From Rhizobium sp. Leaf306 (GTDB lineage Bacteria; Pseudomonadota; Alphaproteobacteria; Rhizobiales; Rhizobiaceae): a DNA stretch of 64,000 nt. Below the pieces are notes generated by a model. It was not told the DNA's origin and did not search any database. It saw only the letters and a list, made by a program, of their open reading frames with translations. The position numbers and the translations under genes are program-made. Below, in pieces: positions 48,117 to 57,273 of this stretch; positions within the stretch are counted from its first letter, which is position 1; every line of letters starts with the position of its first letter. The stretch covers positions 1,136,970 to 1,200,969 of the forward strand of contig NZ_LMNX01000001.1 of assembly GCF_001423425.1 (NCBI RefSeq), given 5' to 3'.

Positions 48117-49679
48117 TTACTTGTAGATGAAGCCGACGGAGCCATGATACTGGCTGCCACCGCTTTTGGCCGGCTCATTGCGGCCGTAGATCTTGTTGAC
48201 GCGGTTCAGGAAGAAGGAAGCCGCGTCGTTCTCAGGATTGAAGTTGTCATCCGGGCGGGCGATCTCGTTGCGGGCCACAGGCCTTACGAGATAGGGCGTC
48301 GCGATGATGACGAGTTCGGTCTCGTTGCGGATGAAGTCCTTGCTGCGGAACAGCGTACCGAAGACAGGAACCTTAGAGATGCCCGGCAGTCCAGACATCG
48401 CCTGGCGGACATTGTCCTGCACGAGGCCGGCGATAACGATCGAACCGCCGGAGGGAAGCTCGACCGTGGTTGAGGCTTCGCGCTTGCGGATCGACATGTA
48501 GGTGTTGCCCGGAACGCTCAGGCTTGTGCCGTTGCCCGTCGTTACGGAACCCTCATAGGTCGGCTCCGAAACATTGGTTTCGATATTCAAACTGATACGG
48601 CCAGGCGACAGAACGATCGGCTTGAAATTCAGCTCGATGCCATAGTCCACGGTGGTGATGGATCGGTTGACCGTCGTCTTGCGGGTTTCGTCGTCAACGT
48701 TGACTTCCTGCTCCGCTGGCAGTCGATACTCGCCGCCAACATAGAATTTAGCCTGCTGACCCGAAATCGCCGTCAGGCTTGGTTCGGCAAGCGTGCGCAT
48801 GACGCCGGCCTGTTCCATGGCATTCATGGTTGTGGCGAGAGTGGCTGCACCAACGGAGCCAGACAATGCCCCCTGGCTTCCCAGGCTGACAGCATTCCCC
48901 AGATTCGCAGGATTGAAGAAGGAAAAGCTACCCTTGTTGCCGCTGATCGAGCCGTTGAAACCAAGCTGTTTCAGGACCTGGCGGCTGACTTCCGCAACCG
49001 TGACCTTGAGCGTGACCTGATCTTCGCCCTCGATAGTCAAAAGGTTGACGATCTGCGACTGCTGGCGGTTTTCGGCGAAGATATCCGCATCGCCGTTATT
49101 GCCCTGTGCGGTGATGTTGCGGGTGGTTGCTTCACCGCCCTTGAGGAAGGCGCGCGCGAGCTTTTCCGCCTGCGACGAATCCTGCGGCGTGCGCACCGTG
49201 CCCGACAGCACGATGTTGTCGGAGATGATCTCGACCTTGATGTCGGATTCCGGCAGGAACCGGCGAAGGTTCTGCTGCAGACCGGAGATGTCGCGTTCGA
49301 TCTCGACGTCGAGACTGACGATCTCCTCGCCGTTCGGGCCGAACACAAAGATATTGGTCTGGCCGACAGTCTTCCCGAACAGGTAGATGCGGCGCGAGGT
49401 TCGCGTGACCGCATCGGCAAGCGAAGGATCTGCGACCAGGATGTCGTGCGCATCGGCCGGGAGATCGACAACCAGCGCCTTGTTCAAACCGAGTTGGACT
49501 CGGCGTTTCACGCCAGGGCCGCCTTCGGTGATGCGGATAAGGTTGGCATCGGAAGCGGCCACTGCATCGCGGACCGACAGACCGACCGGCGCGTATCCGC
49601 CTGGAAAACCCGATACCGACAGGCAGAGGGCTATCCCGGCGACCGAGGACCTACGAATTCTGGCTCTTAGCTTGCTCAT
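48117..49679 (-). CDS. cpaC: CpaC/RcpA-type secretin
   Basis: A 520-residue outer-membrane secretin. A signal peptide occupies residues 1-42. The N-terminal pilus-formation domain reads NKALVVDLPADAHDILVADP, then VGQTNIFVFGPNGEEIVSLD, and a BON-like domain follows (LPESDIKVEIISDNIVLSGT). The C-terminal secretin core contains EQAGVMRTLAEPSLTAISGQ, VDYGIELNFKPIVLSPGRIS, VELPSGGSIVIAGLVQDNVR and LPGISKVPVFGTLFRSKDFI, the conserved gate and barrel region. It forms the channel for the Flp pilus. cpaB is 13 bases upstream. Confidence 0.97.
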   Translation of the reverse strand: MSKLRARIRRSSVAGIALCLSVSGFPGGYAPVGLSVRDAVAASDANLIRITEGGPGVKRRVQLGLNKALVVDLPADAHDILVADPSLADAVTRTSRRIYLFGKTVGQTNIFVFGPNGEEIVSLDVEIERDISGLQQNLRRFLPESDIKVEIISDNIVLSGTVRTPQDSSQAEKLARAFLKGGEATTRNITAQGNNGDADIFAENRQQSQIVNLLTIEGEDQVTLKVTVAEVSRQVLKQLGFNGSISGNKGSFSFFNPANLGNAVSLGSQGALSGSVGAATLATTMNAMEQAGVMRTLAEPSLTAISGQQAKFYVGGEYRLPAEQEVNVDDETRKTTVNRSITTVDYGIELNFKPIVLSPGRISLNIETNVSEPTYEGSVTTGNGTSLSVPGNTYMSIRKREASTTVELPSGGSIVIAGLVQDNVRQAMSGLPGISKVPVFGTLFRSKDFIRNETELVIIATPYLVRPVARNEIARPDDNFNPENDAASFFLNRVNKIYGRNEPAKSGGSQYHGSVGFIYK

Positions 49680-49692
49680 GTGCCCGCCCCGT

Positions 49693-50499
49693 TCACTTCG
49701 TCTGCTGTGAGGCAGAACTTTTGACGATCGCCCCTGATTTGATGACCTGGACCTCTGCCTTGCCGCCGCCATGCAGCAGATAATCTGCTGCAACCGTATC
49801 GGCTTCCTGGGCATCCGCGACCGAACGGAGAGCAAGCGTCAGGCGCTCTGCCATCTGCTGCGCCACCGTGATGATCTTTGCCTGATCGGGGGTCAGTTCC
49901 AGCGTGGCGGTCGTTCCGACCACCGACTTGCTGCCATCCGGCGCCTCCTGGATCTGCTGGTCGATCGCGAGCACCCGGACGTTGTTGAGGACGTTTTCGG
50001 TGATGAAATTGCCGCTGTCCTTGTTCTCGCGCACCATGATCACGTCGACGCGGTCATTGGGGAGCACGAAGCCGCCAGCCCCGGTGGCGACGGAAATTTC
50101 GGTCGCGACAGCGCGCTTTCCGGACGGAAGCAGCGAGGACATGATGCGGCTGGAGGAGTCTGCAATCTTCTCGGCGCGGATCGGCTCGCCCTTGAAGATC
50201 GGCAGGCGTACGACGGAGCCGGCGACATCGGCGATGGCATCCGGCCGGGCGTCGCTCGTGATAAAGCCTTCGACGACGCTGCCGTTCGGCCACTCTACCC
50301 ACTGGACCGACTTGTCATTGAGCCGGCTGCCGACGGGAATGTTCTCAGCCGAAACGAGAACTTTCGTCGTCGGCTCCCGCTGGATGACCGTCTCGACGAG
50401 GTCCGGGCCCTTCTGACCAGTAAGGCGCATCGCCAGCAGGCCGGCAAGACCTGCCGCTACAACTGCGACTGCGAGAATCATAAGACGAGCGGGCTTCAT
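49693..50499 (-). CDS. cpaB: Flp pilus assembly protein CpaB
   Basis: A 268-residue protein with an N-terminal signal/anchor (MILAVAVVAAGLAGLLAMRL) and a SAF domain around residues 45-110 (VLVSAENIPVGSRLNDKSVQ, GSVVRLPIFKGEPI), followed by the RcpC/CpaB C-terminal domain with VATEISVATGAGGFVLPNDR and VDVIMVRE. CpaB links the secretin to the periplasm. AGGAAGCTC precedes the ATG at 50499. The 119-base gap to cpaA contains CtrA-like boxes, so cpaB may start a separate transcript. Confidence 0.95.
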   Translation of the reverse strand: MKPARLMILAVAVVAAGLAGLLAMRLTGQKGPDLVETVIQREPTTKVLVSAENIPVGSRLNDKSVQWVEWPNGSVVEGFITSDARPDAIADVAGSVVRLPIFKGEPIRAEKIADSSSRIMSSLLPSGKRAVATEISVATGAGGFVLPNDRVDVIMVRENKDSGNFITENVLNNVRVLAIDQQIQEAPDGSKSVVGTTATLELTPDQAKIITVAQQMAERLTLALRSVADAQEADTVAADYLLHGGGKAEVQVIKSGAIVKSSASQQTK

Positions 50500-50558
50500 G
50501 AGCTTCCTCGGAGGAATACAAATCAATCCTCGAGAGCATGCGCCGGAATGGTGTAATT

Positions 50559-50601
50559 ATGGTTAATAGGAAGCTTACGATTTGGGTTAACGCAATGTTA
50601 C
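50559..50601 (-). promoter_or_regulatory. CtrA-like boxes upstream of cpaB
   Basis: On the minus strand, TTAACCAT (50566-50559) and GTAACATTGCGTTAAC (50601-50586, TTAA-N7-TTAAC with one mismatch) stand 60-100 bases before the cpaB ATG. This suggests cell-cycle control of the cpaB-tadC operon. Confidence 0.4.
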
Positions 50602-50618
50602 CCTGCCGTGCGCGTCGA

Positions 50619-51128
50619 TTAGCTTGCGGCCAGAAGCACAAGATTGACGACAGGCGACTGCTGGAAGGTCAAGTAGCCGCCGATCGCGATCGCGATACCA
50701 TAGGGAATCTTGCTTTCTGTCACCAGCGAAGCCGGCAGGCGTATCCCCATTGCCATTGCTGTATTGGCGTTTGCTCTCAACAGCAGGAAGATGAGTGTAA
50801 TAAATCCGCCGACGAAGGCGACGGTGACCAGAAACGAAATCAGGGCGGGCGTAAAGCCGAACCAGATTGCCGTTGCCGTCAGAAGCTTGGCATCGCCGCC
50901 ACCCATCACGTTCATCGCAAACAGCATGAAGCACACAGCAAACACGGCGGAAGCTGCGGCAATACTCATCCCATAGTCCGCCCATCCAAGACCGACCAGC
51001 GGTGCGAAGACGAGAAACGAAACGAGGATAGCGGCAGACAGCTTGTTCGGGATCTTCATGGTGAAAAGATCGCTGATGGCAGCGAGCGCAAGACAGAATG
51101 GAACGATCAAGGTTACAATGACAACCAT
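50619..51128 (-). CDS. cpaA: Flp prepilin peptidase CpaA
   Basis: A 169-residue A24-family aspartic prepilin peptidase with five or six membrane helices. The catalytic aspartates lie in AAISDLFTMKIPNKLSAAIL (near residue 23) and in NVMGGGDAKLLTATAIWFGF (the GxGD motif). It cleaves the leader of the Flp pilin and of the TadE/F pseudopilins. The ATG at 51128 is preferred over 51137 because AAAAGGA is then correctly spaced. A terminator-like hairpin at 51190 separates it from flp. Confidence 0.92.
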   Translation of the reverse strand: MVVIVTLIVPFCLALAAISDLFTMKIPNKLSAAILVSFLVFAPLVGLGWADYGMSIAAASAVFAVCFMLFAMNVMGGGDAKLLTATAIWFGFTPALISFLVTVAFVGGFITLIFLLLRANANTAMAMGIRLPASLVTESKIPYGIAIAIGGYLTFQQSPVVNLVLLAAS

Positions 51129-51189
51129 TTCAAGCATCCTTTTGGCGCCGCGTCCCTCGATCTTATGTATCAAGGCCTAAAGCTGTAAA

Positions 51190-51209
51190 ACCGCCCCTGG
51201 TGGGGCGGT
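51190..51209 (-). terminator. Hairpin between flp and cpaA
   Basis: Perfect 8-bp stem ACCGCCCC / GGGGCGGT with a 4-base loop, followed on the minus strand by TTTT. It probably ends most flp transcripts and lets some continue into cpaA, giving pilin in excess. Confidence 0.8.
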
Positions 51210-51239
51210 CTACACATAGACATCACGGTTCTTAAGAAC

Positions 51240-51410
51240 TTACTGCTGGTTCAGCTTGGTAGCGAGGTTCTTGAACTGGTTGTTCAGAGCGCCGCCGAGC
51301 GTGGTCGCACCGGCGATCAGGGCCACGGAAATGAGAGCTGCGATGAGGCCATACTCGATGGCGGTCGCACCAGACTCATCCTTCATAAAACGAGCAAAAA
51401 TCTTGGACAT
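51240..51410 (-). CDS. flp: Flp/Fap major pilin
   Basis: A 56-residue Flp prepilin: MSKIFARFMKDESGATAIEY followed by GLIAALISVALIAGATTLGG and a short tail (NNQFKNLATKLNQQ). The glycine before ATAIEYGLIAALI is the CpaA cleavage site, with Glu+5 and Tyr+6 of the Flp motif present. AGGAGATTCC precedes the ATG at 51410. It is the first gene of the minus-strand tad cluster and is followed by a strong hairpin. The 400-base gap 51411-51810 upstream is AT-rich and holds no other gene I can support. Confidence 0.95.
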   Translation of the reverse strand: MSKIFARFMKDESGATAIEYGLIAALISVALIAGATTLGGALNNQFKNLATKLNQQ

Positions 51411-51810
51411 GGAATCTCCTATTCCCACCTACGGTTCAGCACTTACCGACAACTGTTTTCCGCTGTTCGGATAACCCAAACTAACCCCAGACGATTGCTA
51501 TCGACTTAACGAAGAACCTTTCCAAAGTGTTAACTCCCCTGATACGGCACATTGGGTAAACAACCCACCAACAGCATCATTCAAATCGAAAACTGCGTCC
51601 CCGAACATTATATTTACCTAATAAAATATCATAAACATGCGGATATGGGATATTTGCAGCCGCGTTCGGGCACGAAAATGCCGCTCTTGCTCCTGTCATC
51701 ATTTGTTAACGTTTCGGAAAGCTCAGCGTCGAGATGTTTACTTAAGCCTTCATTCACCATTCCGCGCCATCTTTGAGACACGACTGTTCATCGATTCAAA
51801 GGCCACCACG

Positions 51811-52224
51811 ATGGTTGTGCGCAAAATGCTCGTTGCCTTCGCATGCCTTTGCGGCATTGCCACAAGCCTCAGCGGCCCGGCATTGGCGCAGGAAGACGGC
51901 CTTGTGCGCGTGTTCATGAATCACGCGCGGGTACTGAAACTGGATAGGCCAGTGGCCAAGGTGATTGTTGGCAACGCGGAAGTCGCCGACGCGACCGTGG
52001 CCGACCCGACAACCATCGTCCTGACGGGCCGTGCGTTTGGAACGACCAATCTCGTCCTGCTCGATGAGGACGGCAATGCAATTGCCGACGAACGTATTCT
52101 CGTCTCCATTGACGAAGGCAATACGGTTCGCGTGTACCGTCAGACCGAGCGCTCTGTTCTCTCCTGCACGCCCAACTGCGAGCAGCATGTGGAATTCAAG
52201 AATACGGCTGGTGCAACGCCCTGA
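51811..52224 (+). CDS. Stand-alone CpaC N-terminal-domain protein (pilus formation)
   Basis: A 137-residue exported protein. The signal peptide (MVVRKMLVAFACLCGIATSL, then SGPALAQ) is cleaved after ALA. The mature part is the pilus-formation domain seen at the N terminus of CpaC secretins: VFMNHARVLKLDRPVAKVIV, GNAEVADATVADPTTIVLTG, and GTTNLVLLDEDGNAIADERI. It lacks the secretin core, so it cannot form a channel. The C terminus has two cysteines in SCTPNCEQHVEF. It is the first gene of the plus-strand group with TadE and TadF-like pseudopilins. Confidence 0.9.
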   Translation: MVVRKMLVAFACLCGIATSLSGPALAQEDGLVRVFMNHARVLKLDRPVAKVIVGNAEVADATVADPTTIVLTGRAFGTTNLVLLDEDGNAIADERILVSIDEGNTVRVYRQTERSVLSCTPNCEQHVEFKNTAGATP

Positions 52225-52381
52225 CGGCCTTGATCTGACACGACGCCAGACAGAAAATTGCCCAGCTGCGTCGCCCGACCTGCTCTACGTGGACACAGGT
52301 GCCTAAACTCTAATCCCATTCGGCAACGGAATATCAATATTCCCCTCCTAGTATCGCGGCTCGAATGGACCGGGGGCGGCA

Positions 52382-53035
52382 ATGCATCAGAACGATAGGC
52401 ACACTGACGGCGCTGGCGCGTCGCGCGTGCCGGCGACGCACTCTCGGCGTCCATGGCGCCGGTTCAGCCGGTCCACGGATGGTGCCGCGGCGATCGAATT
52501 TGCGCTCCTGGCCATCCCCTATTTCGTGATCGTCTTTGCCATCATCGAAACCTTTGTTGCCTTCGCCGGCGAGCAACTGGTTGCCAATGCCGTCGACACG
52601 ATGGCCCGCAAGATCAGAACAGGCAACATCACCTACGCTCTCGGCCGTCCCGGCACCGATATGGACCGGACGAAATTCCGGACCGCGTTCTGCGGCGAGA
52701 TTGCGATCCTGATCAAATGCGATGCATCGGAAATCGCGACCCCGAACAAGCTCTGGCTCGACGTTCGCACCTTTACGACCTTCTCAGCGATCCCGAAGAC
52801 AGTGCCCCGGACACCCGCAAACACGACATTCGGCGAACTGGATACGGCCTCCATCAACTACTATTCGCCGGGCGGGCCAAAGACCGTCAATATGCTGAGG
52901 GCCTATTACAAATGGGAGGTCATCACCGATCTGGTGCGGCCCTACATAACCAATGTCCGGCCAACCAACGGGACACGGCCCAACTACTTCCTGATCGTCG
53001 AAACGGCTGCATTCCAGAACGAGGACTATCCGTGA
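52382..53035 (+). CDS. tadE: TadE-type pseudopilin
   Basis: A 217-residue minor pseudopilin. After a basic N-terminal stretch of 33 residues (including RPWRRFSRSTDG) comes the prepilin-like helix AAAIEFALLAIPYFVIVFAI, with the CpaA-type processing site after the glycine and Glu+5. The C-terminal periplasmic domain contains TFTTFSAIPKTVPRTPANTT and ends NYFLIVETAAFQNEDYP. TadE pseudopilins prime Flp pilus assembly. The next gene overlaps by one base (TGATG). The 157-base gap before this gene holds no other gene. Confidence 0.9.
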   Translation: MHQNDRHTDGAGASRVPATHSRRPWRRFSRSTDGAAAIEFALLAIPYFVIVFAIIETFVAFAGEQLVANAVDTMARKIRTGNITYALGRPGTDMDRTKFRTAFCGEIAILIKCDASEIATPNKLWLDVRTFTTFSAIPKTVPRTPANTTFGELDTASINYYSPGGPKTVNMLRAYYKWEVITDLVRPYITNVRPTNGTRPNYFLIVETAAFQNEDYP

Positions 53036-53625
53036 TGGCGACCCCAACAACCAGGCGGGCTGCACAGACCGGATGGCTCTGCCGCTTCAGGGCATTGATC
53101 GTTGACACGAAGGGCGCGGGCGCCGTCGAGTTCGCGTTGATCGTGCCGCTTCTGATCTTTCTCTACATCACGGCATTCGAGCTGACGATTGCGCTCAGTG
53201 TCTCCAAGCGAACCGCGAGTTCCGCAAGCACGATTGCCGACATTACGACCCAGCAGGCGAGCGTGACCCCGACGTGGCTTGCCACAATGAAGGATGTGAC
53301 GGGCAGCATCTTTGCGCCCTACGCGCCGCAGAACCTGAGCCTGAAGATCACCGGCGTGCAGCTGGACGCAAACAGCAATCCGACCGTTGCCTGGTCGTGG
53401 GATCAGTCTAACGGCAAGCCGTACGCGGTGGGCAGCACCGTCAACGTTCCGAGCGACATGCGCACAGCCAGCACGTTTCTGGTGCGTACAGAGCTATCGG
53501 TTACGCACAAGTTGCTGATGATCATGCCGGGACTACTTCCGCCTCAGCTCCAGACGATCACGCTCAGCCGCCAGTACTACTACCGTCAACGCGTCGGAAC
53601 CAGTATCGACTGTAACGGCTGCTGA
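53035..53625 (+). CDS. TadE/TadF-type pseudopilin
   Basis: A 196-residue second pseudopilin, starting at the ATG that overlaps the tadE stop by one base. The hydrophobic prepilin helix is AVEFALIVPLLIFLYITAFE, preceded by the processing region DTKGAG. The periplasmic domain includes TASSASTIADITTQQASVTP and ends RQRVGTSIDCNGC with two cysteines. It is probably the TadF/TadG-type partner of TadE. No large VWA-domain TadG is present in this window. Confidence 0.85.
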   Translation: MATPTTRRAAQTGWLCRFRALIVDTKGAGAVEFALIVPLLIFLYITAFELTIALSVSKRTASSASTIADITTQQASVTPTWLATMKDVTGSIFAPYAPQNLSLKITGVQLDANSNPTVAWSWDQSNGKPYAVGSTVNVPSDMRTASTFLVRTELSVTHKLLMIMPGLLPPQLQTITLSRQYYYRQRVGTSIDCNGC

Positions 53626-53739
53626 CGCGGTCCTCTGCTTCCCCTTTGCCAACATGATCGCGCGACTATATGTATCGCCATCCGGGCAGGTGATTTGTGT
53701 CACTTGTCCGCACAGGCGATTTCAATTTCCGGGTGACAG

Positions 53740-54960
53740 ATGGCACGGGCCTTCCTCTTCGTTCTCGATTCCTTCGGCGTCGGCGGCGGCCAGGATGCGC
53801 AGGCGTATAATGACCTTGGCTCCAACACGTTCGGCCATATTGCCGAATTCTGTGCCGCCGGTGCCGCGGACCGAGCCGGCTTGAGGCAGGGACCGCTCAG
53901 CCTTCCGAACATGTCCTCGCTCGGCCTGCTCGAAATCGCAAAGCTTGCCAGCGGCGACTACCCGATCGGCATGCAGCGGCCCGAACGCGTCTTCGGCCTT
54001 CACGGCGCGGCAAACGAACTGTCGCTTGGCAAGGACACGCCGTCGGGACATTGGGAAATCGCCGGCACGCCGGTCACCTTCGACTGGGGTTACTTCCCGA
54101 CCGAAGGCGATGCGTTTTCGCCCGAACTCGTCGAGGCGATCTGCCGCGAAGCCGATATCCCGGGCATTCTCGGCAACTGCCATGCTTCGGGCACAGACAT
54201 CATTGCAAAACTCGGAGAAGAGCATGTCCGGACGGGCAAGCCGATCTGCTATACATCGAGTGACAGCGTCTTCCAGATCGCCGCTCACGAGACCCATTTC
54301 GGGCTGGAGCGGTTGTTGAAGCTGTGCGAGACCGTGCGGACGCTGCTCGATCCCTTGAATATAGGAAGGGTGATTGCCCGACCATTCACTGGCGAGACGC
54401 CGGAGACGTTCGAGCGAACCGGCAACCGGCGCGACTATTCAGTGCTGCCGCCGGAGCCGACATTGCTCGACCGGCTGGTTTCGGCGGGCCGAACCGTCCA
54501 CGCCGTCGGCAAGATCGGTGATATCTTCGCGCACCAGGGCATCAGCCGCGTGATCAAGGCAAACGGCAACCACGCCCTGATGGATGCGACGCTCGACACG
54601 ATGGCGCAAGCCGAGCAAGGCGATCTCGTCTTCACCAACTTCGTCGATTTCGACATGCTCTACGGACACCGTCGCGACGTCGCGGGCTATGCGGCCGCTC
54701 TCGAAGAGTTCGACCGGTCTCTTCCGGAAGTGCATCGCCGCCTCCAGCCGGGCGATATGGTGATCATCACCGCCGACCACGGCTGCGATCCGACCTGGCG
54801 CGGCACCGACCACACACGCGAGCGGGTGCCGATCATGGCGTTCGGTCCCGGCATTCGCTCCCGCTCGATCGGGCTCAGGCCGACTTTCGCCGACATCGGT
54901 GAGACAGTCGCTGCCCATCTCGGCATTCCTGCCGGAAGACACGGATGGAGTTTTCTGTGA
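53740..54960 (+). CDS. deoB: Phosphopentomutase
   Basis: A 406-residue DeoB of the alkaline phosphatase superfamily, which interconverts (deoxy)ribose-1-phosphate and the 5-phosphate. Metal-site motifs: [20 protein letters not shown] at the N terminus, [16 protein letters not shown], and [20 protein letters not shown] near the end, supplying the conserved Asp and His ligands. Full length, preceded by GGGTGACAG. The adenosine deaminase gene overlaps its stop codon by 4 bases (GTGA), indicating translational coupling. It links the nucleoside phosphorylases to DeoC. Confidence 0.96.
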   Translation: MARAFLFVLDSFGVGGGQDAQAYNDLGSNTFGHIAEFCAAGAADRAGLRQGPLSLPNMSSLGLLEIAKLASGDYPIGMQRPERVFGLHGAANELSLGKDTPSGHWEIAGTPVTFDWGYFPTEGDAFSPELVEAICREADIPGILGNCHASGTDIIAKLGEEHVRTGKPICYTSSDSVFQIAAHETHFGLERLLKLCETVRTLLDPLNIGRVIARPFTGETPETFERTGNRRDYSVLPPEPTLLDRLVSAGRTVHAVGKIGDIFAHQGISRVIKANGNHALMDATLDTMAQAEQGDLVFTNFVDFDMLYGHRRDVAGYAAALEEFDRSLPEVHRRLQPGDMVIITADHGCDPTWRGTDHTRERVPIMAFGPGIRSRSIGLRPTFADIGETVAAHLGIPAGRHGWSFL

Positions 54961-55943
54961 CGAAGAACTTTGTGAAGGCCGAGATCCACTGCCACATCGA
55001 AGGTGCTACGCCCCCGCATCTGGCACGGACGCAAGCCCAGAAATACGGCGTGGACATCGCCCCTCTCCTCTCCGGTGACACCTATACCTGGAAGGATTTT
55101 TCCGAGTTCATCCTGAGCTACGACGCCATCGCCTCGCTGTTCCGAACGGAAGCCGACTATGCGCTGCTGACGGAGACCTATCTCTGCGAGCTTGCCGCCT
55201 GCAACACGATCTACAGCGAGATCATCGTATCGCCTGATCATGGCGACCGCATCGGGCTCGGTGCCGACGCCTATCTCGCCGGTATCTGTGACGGGATCCA
55301 TGCCGCGAAGGAAAAGACCGGGATCGAGACACGCATCATCGTGACCGGCGAGCGGCATTTCGGCCCTGACAGCGTGATTGCCGCCGCGGAATACGCTGCC
55401 CGATGCTGCAACCCGCTCATCACAGGCTTCAACATGGCCGGTGAGGAACGCATGGGTCGTGTCGCGGATTATGCGCGCGCATTCGATATTGCCCGCGACG
55501 CAGGGCTGGGCCTGACGATCCATGCCGGCGAAGTCTCCGGGGCATTCAGCGTGTCCGACGCGCTCGATCTCGTGCGTCCATCGCGGATAGGCCACGGTGT
55601 ACGCGCCATCGAAGATCCCGCTCTGGTCGAGCGGCTGGTCGAGCTCGGAACCGTGCTGGAAGTCTGCCCCGGTTCGAATATCGCGCTGCAGGTCTTTCCG
55701 GATTTCGAGAGCCATCCCCTGAAAGCCCTGAAGGCTGCTGGTGTGCGGGTCTGCATCAATTCCGATGACCCGCCGTTCTTCAAAACTTCGCTTGCCCGGG
55801 AATACGACATTGCGGCGGAGGTCATGGGTTTTAGCGAAGCCGAAATCGATGCCATGACCCGTGTCGCGATAGAGGCGGCTTTTGTGGACGAGGCGACCCG
55901 CGGCGCGCTGCTTGCCCGGTTTGACGCTACCGCGGCACAATGA
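54957..55943 (+). CDS. add: Adenosine deaminase
   Basis: A 328-residue amidohydrolase that deaminates adenosine and deoxyadenosine to (deoxy)inosine. The metal-binding motif is [20 protein letters not shown], with later catalytic segments [20 protein letters not shown] (the HAGE glutamate), [18 protein letters not shown], and [13 protein letters not shown] with the Asp pair. Start GTG 54957, overlapping the deoB stop, is preferred because GGAG lies 6 bases upstream; ATG 54945 is an alternative. It acts with deoB and purine nucleoside phosphorylase in nucleoside breakdown. Confidence 0.95.
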   Translation: MTKNFVKAEIHCHIEGATPPHLARTQAQKYGVDIAPLLSGDTYTWKDFSEFILSYDAIASLFRTEADYALLTETYLCELAACNTIYSEIIVSPDHGDRIGLGADAYLAGICDGIHAAKEKTGIETRIIVTGERHFGPDSVIAAAEYAARCCNPLITGFNMAGEERMGRVADYARAFDIARDAGLGLTIHAGEVSGAFSVSDALDLVRPSRIGHGVRAIEDPALVERLVELGTVLEVCPGSNIALQVFPDFESHPLKALKAAGVRVCINSDDPPFFKTSLAREYDIAAEVMGFSEAEIDAMTRVAIEAAFVDEATRGALLARFDATAAQ

Positions 55944-56002
55944 CGACTTGCGCGCGCGGTCATTTTCCCGGATGAAGACACGGACAACAGAGAGGTAAAA
56001 CC

Positions 56003-56632
56003 ATGGACGGCGTGACTGTCATCGATCATCCGCTGGTGCAGCACAAGCTGACCATCATGCGCAAGAAGGAAACCTCGACGGCCGGCTTTCGGCGGCTGTT
56101 GCGCGAGATTTCCATGCTTCTCTGCTATGAAGTGACGCGGGATCTCGACCTCACCATGGAGACGATCGAGACGCCGCTGACGCAGATGCAGGCGCCTGTC
56201 GTCGAAGGCAAGAAGCTCGTGTTCGTGTCCATCCTGCGCGCCGGCAACGGCCTTCTGGAAGGAATGCTCGAGCTGGTGCCATCCGCACGTGTCTCCCATA
56301 TCGGCCTCTACCGGGACCATGACACGCTGCAGCCAGTGGAATACTATTTCAAGGCGCCTGAAAATCTCGATGAGCGATTGCTGATTGTCGTTGATCCGAT
56401 GCTCGCGACGGGCAATTCGGCGATCGCCGCGATCGAAAAGCTCAAGGAGCGTGGGGCAAAGAACATCCGTTTCCTCTGCCTTCTTGCAGCCCCGGAAGGT
56501 CTCAAGAATTTCCAGGACGCGCATCCCGACGTGAAGATCTATACGGCTTCGATCGACAGCCACCTCAATGAAAAGGGCTACATCATGCCCGGCCTCGGCG
56601 ACGCTGGTGACCGGATGTACGGCACGAAGTAA
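56003..56632 (+). CDS. upp: Uracil phosphoribosyltransferase
   Basis: A 209-residue Upp that converts uracil and PRPP to UMP. The PRPP-binding signature reads [20 protein letters not shown], and the uracil-binding C terminus [18 protein letters not shown] is typical. The N terminus has the family mark [34 protein letters not shown] precedes the ATG at 56003. It salvages the uracil released by pyrimidine nucleoside phosphorolysis and follows add by 59 bases. A very strong terminator follows. Confidence 0.97.
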   Translation: MDGVTVIDHPLVQHKLTIMRKKETSTAGFRRLLREISMLLCYEVTRDLDLTMETIETPLTQMQAPVVEGKKLVFVSILRAGNGLLEGMLELVPSARVSHIGLYRDHDTLQPVEYYFKAPENLDERLLIVVDPMLATGNSAIAAIEKLKERGAKNIRFLCLLAAPEGLKNFQDAHPDVKIYTASIDSHLNEKGYIMPGLGDAGDRMYGTK

Positions 56633-56667
56633 CGCAGTTCAGACTTTGCTTACCTAGATTTCATGCC

Positions 56668-56701
56668 AATGGCCCGCGGAGCTTTTCGCGGGCCATTTTT
56701 T
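56668..56701 (+). terminator. Terminator after upp
   Basis: Perfect 11-bp stem AATGGCCCGCG / CGCGGGCCATT with an 8-base loop, followed by TTTTT. Ends the deoB-add-upp operon. Confidence 0.92.
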
Positions 56702-56745
56702 CATTGTCCTTTGTTACCTTCAAGGCGAACTCGCAAAGGATGACC

Positions 56746-57270
56746 ATGCTTCTGCGCACCCTTGTTTTCGCTGGCCTCGCAGCTCTGCTTGCAACGCAGA
56801 TACCGGCGGTGATGACGCTTGTTGATCGCGTGCCGGAGCCTGCGAGCGGCACTGCGGAAACGCCGAGCTCTGCGAAGGCCCGACCCGCTTCCGTGTCCCC
56901 CGGCCGGGTGCGGCTGTCGGCCGATGGCAGAGGCCATTTCAGCGGCCAGTTCCGGATTAACGGCAAGACGGTGGAAGGGCTGGTCGACACGGGCGCATCG
57001 GCAGTCACCATCAACGAAAGCACGGCCCGCAAGCTGGGCTTCGGGGTCAACAGTCTCGATTTCCGGTATCAGATGAATACGGCGAACGGCAAGACAGACG
57101 GCGCGCGCATCATCCTCGATCGCATCGAGATCGGCAACGTCCGGGTCAGACAGGTCGATGCCTTCGTGCTGCGCGACGAAGCGCTTTCCAGCACGCTGAT
57201 CGGCATGACCTTCCTGAAAAAACTGAAATCCTTCCAGGTCGAAGATGGCAGCCTGACGCTGATCCCTTAG
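56746..57270 (+). CDS. TIGR02281-type retropepsin-like aspartic protease
   Basis: A 174-residue protein with an N-terminal membrane anchor (LLRTLVFAGLAALLATQIPA) and a periplasmic aspartic-protease fold. The active-site motif is EGLVDTGASAVTINESTARK (Asp81 in DTGAS), followed by YQMNTANGKTDGARIILDRI and the flap-like SSTLIGMTFLKKLKSFQVED with the hydrophobic-Gly signature. This is a one-domain dimeric retropepsin type. The ATG at 56746 follows AAAGGATGACC; a longer TTG start at 56704 overlaps the terminator. Its substrate is unknown. Confidence 0.9.
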   Translation: MLLRTLVFAGLAALLATQIPAVMTLVDRVPEPASGTAETPSSAKARPASVSPGRVRLSADGRGHFSGQFRINGKTVEGLVDTGASAVTINESTARKLGFGVNSLDFRYQMNTANGKTDGARIILDRIEIGNVRVRQVDAFVLRDEALSSTLIGMTFLKKLKSFQVEDGSLTLIP

Positions 57271-57273
57271 CGA

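Noticed and set aside
51552..51776. 74-codon plus-strand frame upstream of the CpaC-domain gene
   Set aside because: AT-rich intergenic region, no ribosome-binding site and no recognisable family.
51411..51810. CtrA box upstream of flp
   Set aside because: Only isolated TTAAC half-sites are present; no TTAA-N7-TTAA spacing could be found.
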